DNA from: Plantago major
Taxonomy: Eukaryota; Streptophyta; Magnoliopsida; Lamiales; Plantaginaceae
NCBI GenBank assembly: GCA_026545765.1
Contig: CM048844.1
Coordinates: 18,608,237-18,672,236 of the forward strand
Direction: 5' to 3'
DNA length: 64,000 bases
The translations under genes were made by a program, and so were the position numbers. The notes below the pieces were generated by a model. The model searched no databases. It saw nothing but the letters and a program-made list of their open reading frames with translations, and was not told the origin of the DNA. Numbering within the stretch: the first letter of the stretch is position 1; each line of letters begins with the position of its first letter. Shown here piece by piece: positions 46,921 to 58,800 of the stretch.

Positions 46921-47829
46921 GAGGTTAAAAGTTTAATAAGTAAAATTTTGGGAGAAGTTAATAGTTTCAAAAAATTAAAAAAAAAAAAATACATTTATAC
47001 AGAAGAAATTCAAGGCGATACAGAAGAACGATTTAGTGAGATACAGAGAGGACATTGTCAAACGTCGACATCGATCGACAATAACAATGCAAGACTCGAC
47101 CGATTCAGTAAAAACTTTAACTTATATTGAGAGCAAATAGTCACAACCTGGTCCTGGTTATTTGTGTGATGAAACAAGGTGGGAAGTATACTGTTCAGTC
47201 TGTTCTAGCCTCTTAAGTCTTCACTTACATAGCTTTGTGGACATGTAACGTTGACCGTTGGTCCCAAATACATATCATAACGCCTGCAACTTCGTTCGAC
47301 ACCTTGTAAACAAATTAAACAAAACAAAGTTATACCTTTTCTACTTGTGACATAAGGGACTAAGGGTAATCACACATTGATCACGTCCCGTGGAGATACG
47401 GTTCTTGCATTGATATCGAAAAGCACAAGAATGTCCATTTGAATAATAAGCAGCTTGTTTGGCTATAGTTAATCCTGTGCAGATATATAGCATTGGACAT
47501 ATTATGTCACTGTTGACACCTTACACCCCACATATTTGTAGTATTAAATATAGGACACCATCGATGTAATGCTAGATGAAATATCATAATCAGAAGAACA
47601 TATAATAGTATAAAATCTTGACTGATGTTTGCTTGTAGCTCTAAATTTCTTCCTAAAGTCTTTTTTAAAATTAAAAGTTTGTCCCGGTCAGACCAAGCGT
47701 GATGGACACCGACTAGATATCTTAAGAAATTTAAGATTTTGTAGCTTGCACTTTATTTTGTTAAACGATTTTAATGTACTTTGTGGCGCTTTTAAATTGT
47801 TTAGTTTGCATTTTATGTTTTGCTTAAAT
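46921..47829. other. Intergenic
   Basis: No gene recognised. Short frames of about 70-100 codons have no domain. Confidence 0.4.
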
Positions 47830-50300
47830 CAGGGGCAGATATAGGGGGCGTTTGCCCCCTTTAAGATTTGGAATTTTTTTTTTTTACGTAATATTTTCAA
47901 AAGTCAATTTCGGCCCCTTAACCCTGAAAACCTTATATACGTATTTCATTTCTCCGGCGTGAAATCAAATCACTTCTAACTTAAACTGCAGTCTAATAAA
48001 CTTAATTTCTAATAGCAGTCACGAGTCAATATATTTTACTATCATTTTACACATTGGTTTTTATTTAAATTTATATTTTTGGACTTCTACTCATACTTAC
48101 GCTTTCGGTCTATCTCCAAACGGACACGAGTATCAATTCAATTGAAACAATCAACCAATAATTGCTACCAACCAGAAACCATAATTTATGCAATTATCTG
48201 CATTCCAACGACTGAGATTTGATTTTTTTTCTACCATACAACATGTAATAATTCCTGGTGCTTTAATGTATTATACAGTGTCAACATTTAATATTAAATT
48301 GGACATCATCCCCTTAAAAGGACTTTTTAACTTATAAGGTCATTCACCTTTATACGTTGTTTAGATGATCTACTCACAATCGACGCGAGATATTCTAACA
48401 CGCCCATCACGGTAGAGTCATGATTACTTATTTACACGTAATCATAATAATTTCTTCGTATTATGGAGAAGGTTATCCACCTTATACGTTATTCAGACGA
48501 TCTACTCAAGTCGACGCAGATATTTTAATACGCCTTGATATAGCAGCTAATTTACACACGTAATCATAATACCTCTTTGCAAAGTTCTAATTATTATCTA
48601 CGCAAGACCCATCATCAACTTTAATCGCTTCCGACCATATTAAATCGGCCATCATCCCTCGAAAGCGCCTTTTTAATTTATATGCTATCTACCTTATATG
48701 CTATTTGCATGATCTACTCACAAGTGATGTGAGATATTCTAACATTTAATACATACAGACAACCGTAAAAATACTGCGAGAGATAATAAAGACAGTAAGA
48801 GTGGTATGAAATCGATTTAATTTTATTTCCAGATAGGAACTAATTAATTGAATTTTCTACTAATAATCAAGAACCTAACACCAACCATATTGCATAGTGG
48901 CCCGTTTCGTGCTTGACCTTTGATTGCATTTCGTTGCGGTGTACAACGCATGATTTGACATGTTTTAATTCCTCCATGCAATTGGAGACAAATTTATAGT
49001 GCTATCCAAATCGAATTTGAACTTTGACTTTCACTTTGCAAATTTAGGGTTTATTGATTAATTTAAATTAAATATTACACTATCTCAGATAGAATACATA
49101 TTGTACACATTAAATTCACATGTTATAGGAAAAATATAGCTTCGACTAATTCATTTTTTTTGAAAAGTTAAAAGTTATTCAACATTCAGAGCATAAGAAA
49201 TGCAACTGAAGCAGGCTCAAAATCCATTGATTAAGAGCTAACTATCTAAGCATTTGATGCGATCTATTTGACATATATGATAAATTATTAGGAAAGCTGC
49301 AAAGAATTATGGTAGCATTATGAAATTATGATTTTGTTTTTTATAAATAAAATATTAACGAAGTGGGTCAACTACTACTACTACTATTACTCTACTCAGA
49401 CTAAGAACAATTTGGACTAATATTCTGAATCTTATCAAGTTGAATTGTTGATTAGGTCCATAGCAAATCCATCGTCATGTCCGCTTAAGATAAATCTAGT
49501 CATCTTAGGTGCTTCCACCGTCTCATCATAGATGACACACATACTAAAACTTTTCAATAGTATGATTATTCCTAGTATGATTATTCCACATGATCCACTT
49601 TTATTGTACTATTTGTCCAATATCATATAATTATTCCGTTTCATGTCAATTGTTCAGTTTGGACTAATTTGCGGTCAATAAAATTAAACTTTAACTACAA
49701 ATTAATCTCAAACGGCAATAGTAAAATCCCCAATTAAACTACATAATGAAAATTTTAAAATTTGAGAACACATTGAATTCAATTGTTTATCTTTCTTTGG
49801 ATAAATTTGACATGTTTATCTATTTGATTAATAGATGCTTGATGTTAGTAAACATATGATATGCTTCATGTGAGTAAACATATAGTAGTATATGCTAATT
49901 ATTTGCTTATCATCCATGTGTTTTGGTTAATTACTTGTAATTTTGTTAATGAAATTGTCTTTAGTGTATACCAATCAGATTATTTGATGACCGATCAATT
50001 GTCAGATTTTATATTTTCTTTTATAATGTATTTCCTTGCATATTTTTCATTATTAGTTGTTATTTTCTTAAAAAAATTATTTAATTTAGATTGCTTCCAT
50101 CAACTTTTTATGTTTAGTTTTTACATGGTTTTTAGAAATGTATATATAGTATTTATATTTGAATGATGAAATCTATAATAGTCATAAAAAGAGGGTAAAA
50201 CCGGAATATGTGAGTATAACGATCGAAAGAAAAAAACAAAAGAGTCGGAAAATGAGTATCGCTTAGCCCACCCAAAAAAGAATTACTGGATCCGCCTTGC
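47830..50300. mobile_element. Possible Tip100-like hAT element, 2.47 kb
   Basis: The left end CAGGGGCAGATATAGGGGGC, followed by TTTGCCCCC, and the complement of the right end (CAAGGCGGATCCAG, then GGGTGGGC) both resemble the CAGGGGCGGA-type ends of Tip100-group hAT elements. Immediately inside the left end, a T-run and TACGTAATATTTTC also fit. The 8-bp flanks do not match and no transposase is visible, so this may be two unrelated relics. It contains the repeats at 48290-48760. Confidence 0.4.
48290..48760 (-). repeat. Three degenerate copies of an LTR-like segment
   Basis: On the minus strand, three stretches (ending near 48755, 48535 and 48400) start like TGTTAGAATATCTC, continue through GTGAGTAGATCAT and a TATAAGGTAGAT-type block, and two go on to a AAAAAG(G/T)C(C/G) segment. 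The TGTTAGAATAT start suggests small LTR fragments, but the copies are short and diverged. Confidence 0.45.
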
Positions 50301-50666
50301 CTACAAGGTGAGTTCGGACCGAATAAATCACCAAACAGAATGGTGTACCTATTACTATTAGTACTAATATAAATACCAAAAGTGATTAGAGAAGAGATAG
50401 TAGTTGTTTAGCTTGAAATGCAAGGGATGTTTGTTAGGGATTTCTACGGTGATATAATAGTCGACATTTGTTAAACGAGATAAGAAGTCGACAAACCGTT
50501 GAGATCTAATCTCAACCATTAATCTTATGTATTTACTCCTCTTATAATTTATAACTCAACGAGTAGTCATCGTTAATTTAATCTACCCATTGAAGTTTAT
50601 TTCAATATGTAAATACAATTATACAAAATACATTATAAAACATTAAAGTAAAACTTAATCATAATT
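50301..50666. other. Intergenic
   Basis: AT-rich spacer between two mobile-element regions. No gene seen. Confidence 0.4.
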
Positions 50667-50953
50667 GTTGATTTACCGTTATACCCTTTCATTAAAAAAG
50701 AAAATGTATTAATATTAATTAGAACCACCATCGACATCCAATGATCGCCTCAACCTCCGCATCCCAAGTGCACCCTAATTTAATTTTAAAATTTAATGTT
50801 CATATGAATTGAACCCAACTCCTCATGAATATAAGTTTAGAAACTTACCATCAAGCTACAAGGTATTACATTTCCATAGTCTAATTATAAACATATATGA
50901 TATATCCTTATCCAAACCAACAAAAAGAGAAAACCAACCACATAACAATTGTT

Positions 50954-51110
50954 TTAACATCGATTTGTTTTGTCTTTTATCCAAGAATTATTGTTTAACA
51001 TCGATTTGTTTTGTTCTTTTATCCAAGAATTATTGTTTAACATCAATTTGTTTTGTTCTTTTATCAAAAAATTATTGTTTAACATCGATTTGTTTTGTTC
51101 TTTTATTTTA
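50954..51110 (+). repeat. 42-bp tandem repeat, about four copies
   Basis: The unit contains ATCGATTTGTTTTGT, then CTTTTATCC and AAGAATTATTGTTTAA. The right arm of the inverted-repeat element (53757-53850) holds about two copies in reverse, so copy number changed after the arms formed. Confidence 0.85.
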
Positions 51111-51304
51111 TTTTGTTTTAGATTTTCGAATATCAAAACCGTAATATTTGCCGTAGTCGATATAAAAGTCATGTGCTTCATCGTATGTAGAAAATCTAAA
51201 CTTAAGAATGTCATCATCATTGGAAAATGCATTATCACAGTCATGTTTGATAGTGTCTGAAGTGTGAAAATATGCATCCTCGCCCTCTGATTTCATGACA
51301 TCTA
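51108..51304 (-). pseudogene. FAR1-type transposase, DNA-binding domain fragment
   Basis: The minus-strand frame contains F-S-T-Y-D-E-A-H-D-F-Y-I-D-Y-G-K-Y-Y-G-F, then D-I-R-K-S-K. This is the start of a FAR1 (FHY3/FAR1) zinc-binding domain as found in plant MULE transposases and the light-signalling factors derived from them. An acidic N-terminal part precedes it. The frame ends at 51108, where the sequence passes straight into the 42-bp repeats of the inverted arm, so most of the gene is deleted. Upstream it is cut by the LTR. A short Asp/Glu-rich minus-strand frame beyond the LTR (about 52863-52910) may be the severed 5' part. Confidence 0.7.
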
Positions 51305-51309
51305 ACTTA

Positions 51310-52857
51310 TATCGTTCGTATAATGGCAAAGTAAAAGACTAGGGGAGGGTGTGAATAGTCTTTAAAACTTTTGTCGATAAATAGCTTCGATATCCGTGAA
51401 GATATCTCGATACTTAATTTCAGAGGGCAAGACTTTATGTGATAAGTGCACGTGTCAAGAAGACGATCGTAAGTACTTTGCAAGATAAGTAAAGCAAGTA
51501 ATAAACTGCAGAAAGTAATTAACACAAGTCTTTTATAGTGGTATCTGAAGGTGCCGTAATCCTTCAACTAATCCACATCGGCCTTTCTCAGACCTAGAAT
51601 CCACTAAGACATATAAATGAGGTAACCTTACAGATATCTTCTCTGATTCCTAAATACACCAGTTCCCAACCAAGTGTTCCCCGAGTTGTTCCCCTTTCAC
51701 AGCCTAAGTACTTCCAGACTGTAAACCTGAAATGCTCTTAGTTTCCCAAACTAAGTACTTCCGTGCTCAATAACCTTGAGTTATTCCTTAGTTTCCCAAA
51801 CTAAGTACTTCCTACTCCACGCCGCTTAAGGTGTCAAGTTAAGGTAATTTCGTGTGAGCTTCTTTAATAACTTGTTCAGTTATTCAGATAGCTCTATGAA
51901 TCAAGTGTACTTAATACACTTTGCAATGTATGGTATCTTGTTCTCTACTGATCCAAGTCTATGGTAAGTGTTCAAGAGAATGAAACTCAGATATGAAATC
52001 TTAGTTCAACTCTTTCACAATAACAATGCTCATAAGGATCGTGACACTTAGAACTTTGGTGCTACTTAGAATCAAGAGCTTTGGTCGCAATGTAAAGCTT
52101 GAAGGTAAGTAGTATGCTCGAGAGAGCAGTGTGAGTATTCGGTGTTCGTGTAAGTTCTGTGTGTTCTCAAGCCTAAGTGTTGATATTTATAGATGAATTT
52201 GAGTGCTTGAATAGTATCCATAGCTTAAATCAAATTCAAACTATTGATATCTCGAGTATAAGATCAGAAAGGTGTTTGTCTTCTTTTCGGTTACCATTTT
52301 TGTTCAGACATTTCGGTCATGCATTTAATGCCGTACTATACTTTGTCTCGTAGTGCTAATTTAACAATGCATGCTTTATGAGGCTTTGAATGTACTTTTA
52401 CAGAGATCATAACAGCTTCAGATATCACTTGTTAAGAATATAATATATCCCGAAAACATAATCTATATACAAGGTATCTGAGTGTAGATATCTGTAAGCA
52501 CTTTCCTCGCTTTAAAACCTTTAATTTCGATATCTCTTGCAACACCGCTTATTTAAAACGCCAGGTCTTCAAGATATCCGTCATAGGTATCTCAAAAACC
52601 TTTGTTTTCAAAGAATCTTGTGCAATCTTCAAGTCTTCAAAATTTGTTGAACTTTTCCGCCGGATGCCTTCTTCGTCTTCTTCGTAAAATAAAATTACAT
52701 TTCGAGACCTAACATCCTATACAAGATTTGCTAGACTATCATACTTAGTGAGTTTCCTCTTTTACAGTGTTTAAGTGAACTAAGAGTACTAATCACATTT
52801 CTAAGCTAAGATAAGTCATTAGGTTGCTGATCAAAATCTAAACAGATATTCCTAACA
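51310..52857 (-). mobile_element. Copia-type solo LTR, 1548 bp
   Basis: Flanked by an exact 5-bp duplication, ACTTA (51305-51309 and 52858-52862). On the minus strand it begins TGTTAGGAATATC at 52857 and has a TATAAATA box at 52184-52191 (complement TATTTATA), about 670 bp in. It ends after a pyrimidine-rich ATTCACACCCTCCCCTAG segment, which I recall from the 3' part of SIRE-type Copia LTRs. The last bases are TA instead of the usual CA, a possible C-to-T change. No internal retroelement domains are present, so it is a solo LTR. Confidence 0.78.
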
Positions 52858-52862
52858 ACTTA

Positions 52863-53754
52863 CAATATCGTCATCAGTATAACAATATGTCTCTTCATCA
52901 ACCATAATTCTGCATAATAAGGAAAGGGAAAAAAAAACAACACAAGACATGAAGAAAATTTAACTCAATTAAATAGGAAGAAAAATGCCTACTATTGTGA
53001 TAGCTAAAGAAGTAGTGTGGGTACTACTAGTGTCTTCGCAAAGATTTTTGAGAAAAAACATCATTGACAAATGTACAAAGGTATTTACATCGCTTTAGAG
53101 TCAACTGGAACAAAAATCATTCACTATAAGAAAATCCTAATTCGACATTACCAAAACAACTTAAGAAACATATTCATTATCATAAGAAGTTCTTTCCGCA
53201 GAGAAATCATAGGCAAATGGAAAGATCTGAGTACACTAATACCCATAATTACAAAAATAGAATACAACGCGTATATGGCTACGAAATAAGGTCAAGAGCG
53301 AGTAAACCCAAATTTCATATAGTTCAATGGGAAGCAAGGCAGAATGCTAAAATATATTTACTACCATAAACACAAACAATTAATCTATATCCAGAAATCA
53401 AGACATATGCTTCATACAAAAGTTTAAGATGGGAAATAAGGAATAAGCTAGCAAGAACACCTAATAATCACCAAGTCATTCGAGCAAAGGTGCAAAAGAG
53501 AAAGCAGAGTCGAGCCAAGTCGATTCGAGCAAATCGATCTAGAGAATTACCTAGTGACGAGAAGACGGATCCGGTCAGGTGCAAAGGAGCCGAGTAGTGA
53601 TGTCCGGTGGAGAAGACCGCCAAGATGGGGATGGACGGGATGAATCAAGGCTATAATCTTGTGGTTTAGGATTAGGTTTTTGAATTGGGGATTAGGGTTC
53701 TTGGATTTTGAATTGATGTCTGTTGTAAAGAGTAAATAAGAGGAAGACGGTGAA
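52863..53754. other. Inner part of the MULE-like element right of the LTR
   Basis: AT-rich, with no long frame of interest besides a short acidic minus-strand start (about 52863-52910). Confidence 0.4.
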
Positions 53755-54045
53755 TTGATGTTAAACAATAATTCTTGGATAAAAGAACAAAACAAATCGA
53801 TGTTAAACAATAATTCTTGGATAAAAGACAAAACAAATCGATGTTAAAGCAATTGTTATGTGGTTGGTTTTCTCTTTTTGTTGGTTTGGATAGGATATAT
53901 CATATATGTTTATAGTTAGACTATGGACATGTAATACCATGTAGCCTGATGGTAAATTTCTAAACTTGTATTCATGAGGTGTTGGATTCAATTCCTATGA
54001 GTTACAACATTAAAATTTTAAAATTAAATTAGGGTGTCGCCGGAT

Positions 54046-54667
54046 GCCGGAGGTCCGATGATGGTTCTAATTAATATTAATACATTTTCTTTTTTAATGA
54101 AAGGGTATAATGGTAAATCAACAATTATGTCTAATTACAATTATAATTTTTTTTTTCTAAAATTGTTTGAATATTTATATATTTTATGAATGAATTATAA
54201 AACAAGAACTAAATGAATAACCGTTGCCGGAGGTCCGATGATGGTTCTAATTAATATTAATACATTTTATTTTTTAATGAAAGGGTATAATGGTAAATCA
54301 ACAATTATGTCTAATTATAATTATAATTTTTTTTTCTAAATTTTTTTGAATATTTGTATATTTTATGAATGAATTATGGTAAATCAACAATTATGTCTAA
54401 TTACAATTATAATTTTTTTTTCTAAAATTGTTTGAATATTTATATATTTTATGAATGAATTATAAAACAAGAACTAAATGAATAACTGTTGCCGGAGGTT
54501 CGATGATGGTTCTAATTAATATTAATACATTTTATTTTTTAATGAAATGGTATAATGGTAAATCAATAATTATGTCTAATTATAATTATAAATTTTTTTT
54601 CTAAAATTGTTTGAATATTTGTATATTTTATGAATGAATTATAAAACAAGAACTAAATGAATAACTA
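54046..54667 (+). repeat. 180-bp tandem repeat, about 3.5 copies
   Basis: Units start GCCGGAGGT(C/T)CGATGATGG at 54046, 54226 and 54491, each followed by TCTAATTAATATTAATACAT and an ATTATGTCTAATTA block. Between the second and third starts an extra ~85-bp partial unit is inserted. The first unit overlaps the outer edge of the inverted repeat at 50667-54126, so that edge has been amplified. Confidence 0.88.
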
Positions 54668-54827
54668 AAGCAAGATATTTTGAAACACTTTAACGCATTT
54701 ACTACTATCTCATTTTAATTATGTACGACTACTATCTCACCGTAGAAAAACCCGTTTAGTTTAGTTTTTGTTATGTTAGTGAAAATTGCCGTACTATTTG
54801 AGGATGGTCACTTTTAACGCATTCTAA

Positions 54828-55845
54828 TATAAAAACTGCTCTGCCAGGAAGAAAGGGGCAAGGCTAAAAATCTTTCTTGAAAGCTGAAATGGTTTTTTAA
54901 CAGAAAGAAGACTCATCTTCTTCTCAATTGTCCATTTAACACCATTTTAAACTAGACTAGAAAACAATCGTCTCCTTACTCACTACTCTCTTCTCTCTCT
55001 AAAAATCTCTCTCTAAAGCTTTATTCTGCTGCTGCTGATATTTTTGGGAGTATTTACTTTTCAGCGTGCTGCTCACTTTGTCTCTTTGCCTCTGCAAGTT
55101 TCTACAGGTATAGTAGTATAATCATGTCACCGTGATGCTTCTCTTATTGCTTATTTTGTGAACGATTGCAGAAGAAAGTTGATTCTTGTTCGATCAAGGT
55201 GTTTGATTGAGTAAATCAAATCCTTTTAGATGCTTGTACGGTTTCTCAATCATTGCCTTTGCGTTTCTTTTTCTATTTTATTGATTTTGCAGTTATAAAA
55301 TTGAGCTTGGTGGTTGTATTTTAACTGGAATTTTCTAGATTGTGCATTTAATTCAGGTTTGGAATTCTAGTGTTAATGTTTGTTATAGCTATAGTGATGA
55401 TTAAGGTCAACTCGTATGCAATCATTTGTCTCCAGTCCTTCCATTGTGCATAACTGCATATACCTCTAGGGCTAGCTGCAATTTGGGACCCTTTTTTACT
55501 TTAAGCTTCCGAATTAGACCATATCTGCATCATGTTAGTTAACCAACAAAATTAATCAGTATTGATGATGTATCTATTTTCACAAGATTGAATTATCCAA
55601 ATCTTGCTCATGCCCCGAATTCGGGTGCAAGCAGGGGCAGGGCATGTGGCATTGGCATGAAGCAGATAGAAATCGACGTTTCTTATATGTGTTTTGTTTG
55701 TTTCCTTCAGAAAGTTATATGTTCATCGCGCTATTTGCAGGCTGTAAACGTGTTTGTTGCTGAATCAAATGCTTGAGTAGTTAATGATTCACGCCACAAA
55801 GTGGTTGAAGCCTGCCTTTTGAAGTTGTTCGTTAGCTAGCTGTCA
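54828..55845 (+). promoter_or_regulatory. Promoter and spliced 5' leader of the SMG7-like gene
   Basis: TATAAAA at 54828-54834 precedes a CT-rich leader (about 54860-55107) that ends at a good donor (CTACAG/GTATAG). Acceptor-like sites TTCCTTCAG (55702-55710) and CTATTTGCAG (to 55740) lie before the ATG at 55846. An intron within the 5' UTR is therefore likely. Frames inside this stretch are not coding in my reading. Confidence 0.5.
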
Positions 55846-58800
55846 ATGATGGAACGTAAAAAATCTTTAATCGAGGTAATGCTTCGTGTTGTAATTCATA
55901 TGAGCTGTTACTTTCTTTGAAATAGCTACCAGCTAAAAGTAAGTAAAATCTTGTAATGTAGGTTAGTAATACCGAGAAACAGTTGATGGCAGTGATCTGC
56001 TCGAATGACATTTTACATGGGGAGTTTGTTGATTTATACCATAAGATCAGAACTGGATATGAGAAGATTATTTTGAGTAGTACTGAGATGCTGGAGCTTC
56101 AAGAAGCTGAATTTCACCTGTGGAAAGTGCATTATATGCTCACTGATGAGTATCGGAAGACAATTAGGAAATTATTGTGTAAAAGGAATGATACTCTATC
56201 TGGCAATGTTGATTCGGGGAGCAAAACCGACCACGTGTTCAAAAGATTCAGGTCTTTTCTATCTGAAGCAACTGACTTCTATGGCAATTTGATTATCAAA
56301 ATCAGGAAAAGTTATGGACTTCCCGCTGAAATCTTCCTAAAAGATTGGAGTGATAGCTCATTAAATATTGAGTTAACAAGACAGAATGCATGTCACTATA
56401 CTTGCCATCGGTTATTAATTTGTCTTGGTGATATTGCTCGATATATTGAGGATGTCAAGAAATCCAATGACTGTGATTGGTCGACTGCAGGAAAGTACTA
56501 CATAGAAGCTGCACGAACATGGCCAGATGGTGGAAATCCTCATAATCAGGTACACTGTTAAACGATAACTTTCTGTGATTGGTCAATTGTATCTACACTG
56601 ATAAGAATGTCACTTCACAGTCTGTCCTTTTATATGAACGCATTTTTCACTGACAAATTAAAATTGCTGACTGATGTGTAAGACATATTCAACTACTCTA
56701 GTTTCTCTGAGAATACGGAAGACTATTCTATTTTAGGATTCCACATTTTAAAACATTTATGGAAAATAGTTTCTTAAGTGCTCCTAGAAACAGAGTCAAA
56801 TACAGGATTGGTTGTTTTGGAATAGCTTGCAAGGTCTGAATAAGTGAATATAACACATTGAGTATATATACATCTGCAGTTGGCTCTATTGGCTACATTC
56901 GTTGCCGATAAGTTCCTTGCACTGTACCATCTCATAAGGAGTGTTGAGGTCAAGGAGCCTTTCCCTGATGCGTGGAAAAATCTAATGTTAATTTTGGAAG
57001 AGGTAAAGCTGTTTACAGTCACTCTTTGTATGTTTCTTTTTGAGCGAGTCGTTTTGAAGCTCTTAATTTGAAATGAGTTCTTAATTGATCTTGGTTGCAC
57101 TTTTTTGCTATCTCTTGTGGATTCGCAGAGCAGTTCAACTCCTGTAAAAGAACTCTCTAGCCAGATGCATATTGACTTCTCAAACCCATCTAAAAGAATC
57201 TCGCTATGGATAAATTTCCTGAAGAGAATCATTCTTCTCAGATTGATGAAGTACATAACCTGAAGAATGTGTCTGAATTATGGCCCATTCTTGTCAGAAC
57301 TGTAGGCTTCCTTTTAACCAGGTCAAGGTATGTTGAGCTGTTATCACGCTCCTTGGAGAACTAATGCATTAACTAGTTGACGCACTTCAAACATTTACTA
57401 CACGATTGTCACTTTCAATAAAGAACTGTTGTGTCGAGTAGTCCATCGATTTTTTTGCCTCACCGTCTCTAGATGATAGTGTTCGTTGATTGGTAATCCT
57501 GTTAACATCAACTTATGGACCCATTACATGTACCTGTACCCCGTTGTTAGCTGTTAAGCCTAGATCACTTGCTTCTTAAAGTAATCCGCAGAGACACAGC
57601 ACTTTTGTGCTTTACACATCTGCAAGACCCCATCTTTCTGGATGTGTTTCTAGTTAGGGGAAAACGGAGGTGAGTTCATTGAAACATTTTGAGACAAACA
57701 TTCAGAAACAGGGAAAAAAAAAAAAAGCTAATAGTACTTGATTAGGCTCTCTGTAGGTGAAGAAGACTGGAAATGTGTTCTGGCTTTCTTATTCATTACT
57801 AACCGACTTAATTTTTTGAACTTTTCTGATGACTCTTGACACCTAATTTTGAAATTTACATTTGATAATGGAGGGTTCTTGCAACAATTTCCAACTTATT
57901 ACCAGCAAAAGTGGGTCTCTCCTACGAACAAATAGTTTTTCAGTTTTCCCATTTTCATTATTTGGCATTAAACAGTTCCTAAATGTGTTCATGTGTGGGG
58001 CGGACTTTTCTCATGTGATGCAGTTTGGAGGGATTTCAATGTGCTCTGGCTACTGCATTGCATTATTTGGAAGCTTTGTTGACACTGGACAATACAGAAC
58101 TCGCTGCAGCATTAGAATCTTATAAGTACATGGGTTCGTCCAGAAAAGGCCCTTACCGTGTTCTTCAACCTGCTTCCATATTCATCTACATTGCTCATAG
58201 TCTGACAAAGAACCCAAAAGGAGAGGACACAGCAGAAAATGACAGTTCACAGGCTTCATTTGCACCGTTAGCATATGCTGCTATATTCATATGCATGGGT
58301 CGTCTTACAGAGAGATGTACGAGGGACATTCCTAAAAATTGTTGTCCGCTTTTACCAGCTTTATCGGTGTTCGTAGAGTGGCTAGTTGGATCAATTGATG
58401 CAGCAGAACCACAAGATGCTGATGAAAGGGTTCTGAATGCCAAATCTTACTTTATACAGACCTTGGTTAGTCTCTTGGACTGTCTCGATCAAAGTAGGAT
58501 AGTAGTAGCTTCAGAGGACACCGCTCTTTGGGAAGATTATGAATTGATGGGATTTTCCCCTTTGGCTCATTTACACAAAAATTTGGATTTCACGACTCGC
58601 CCGGATTGTACGGGGGATTTACGAAGTGGTAATGAATTTCGTTTCCATCGCATAGTTCGTGCAGTGGGAAAAATTGTCGACAGGTCCAAGAAGATCTCTT
58701 CTAATAAGGCTAGAAGAGAGTTTATTTCTGTGACCGAGGGAAAAGAAGAAAGCTCGTTGGACGAGGGAGTTGAACATGATTCGGGTCCAAAACTGGAACC

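Larger units (their letters stand above)
50667..54126 (-). mobile_element. MULE-like element with ~375-bp inverted repeats and a FAR1-domain remnant
   Basis: The left arm (50667-51045) and right arm (53755-54126) are close inverted copies, running from CATAATTGTTGATTTACC at the outer edge, through the segment with ATACCCTTTCATTAAAAAAG, to tandem copies of a 42-bp unit at the inner edge. Just inside the left arm, the minus strand encodes part of a FAR1 DNA-binding domain, as in FAR1-type MULE transposases. A Copia solo LTR (51310-52857) has split the gene. No clear 9-bp duplication was found at the outer edges, partly because the right arm runs into a tandem array. Confidence 0.65.

Noticed and set aside
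55588-55776. 62-codon frame upstream of the SMG7-like gene
   Set aside because: It lies in the probable 5' UTR intron and contains acceptor-like sites; no conserved protein.
56774-58443. Minus-strand frames of 82-160 codons over the SMG7-like gene
   Set aside because: Antisense shadows of the conserved exons.
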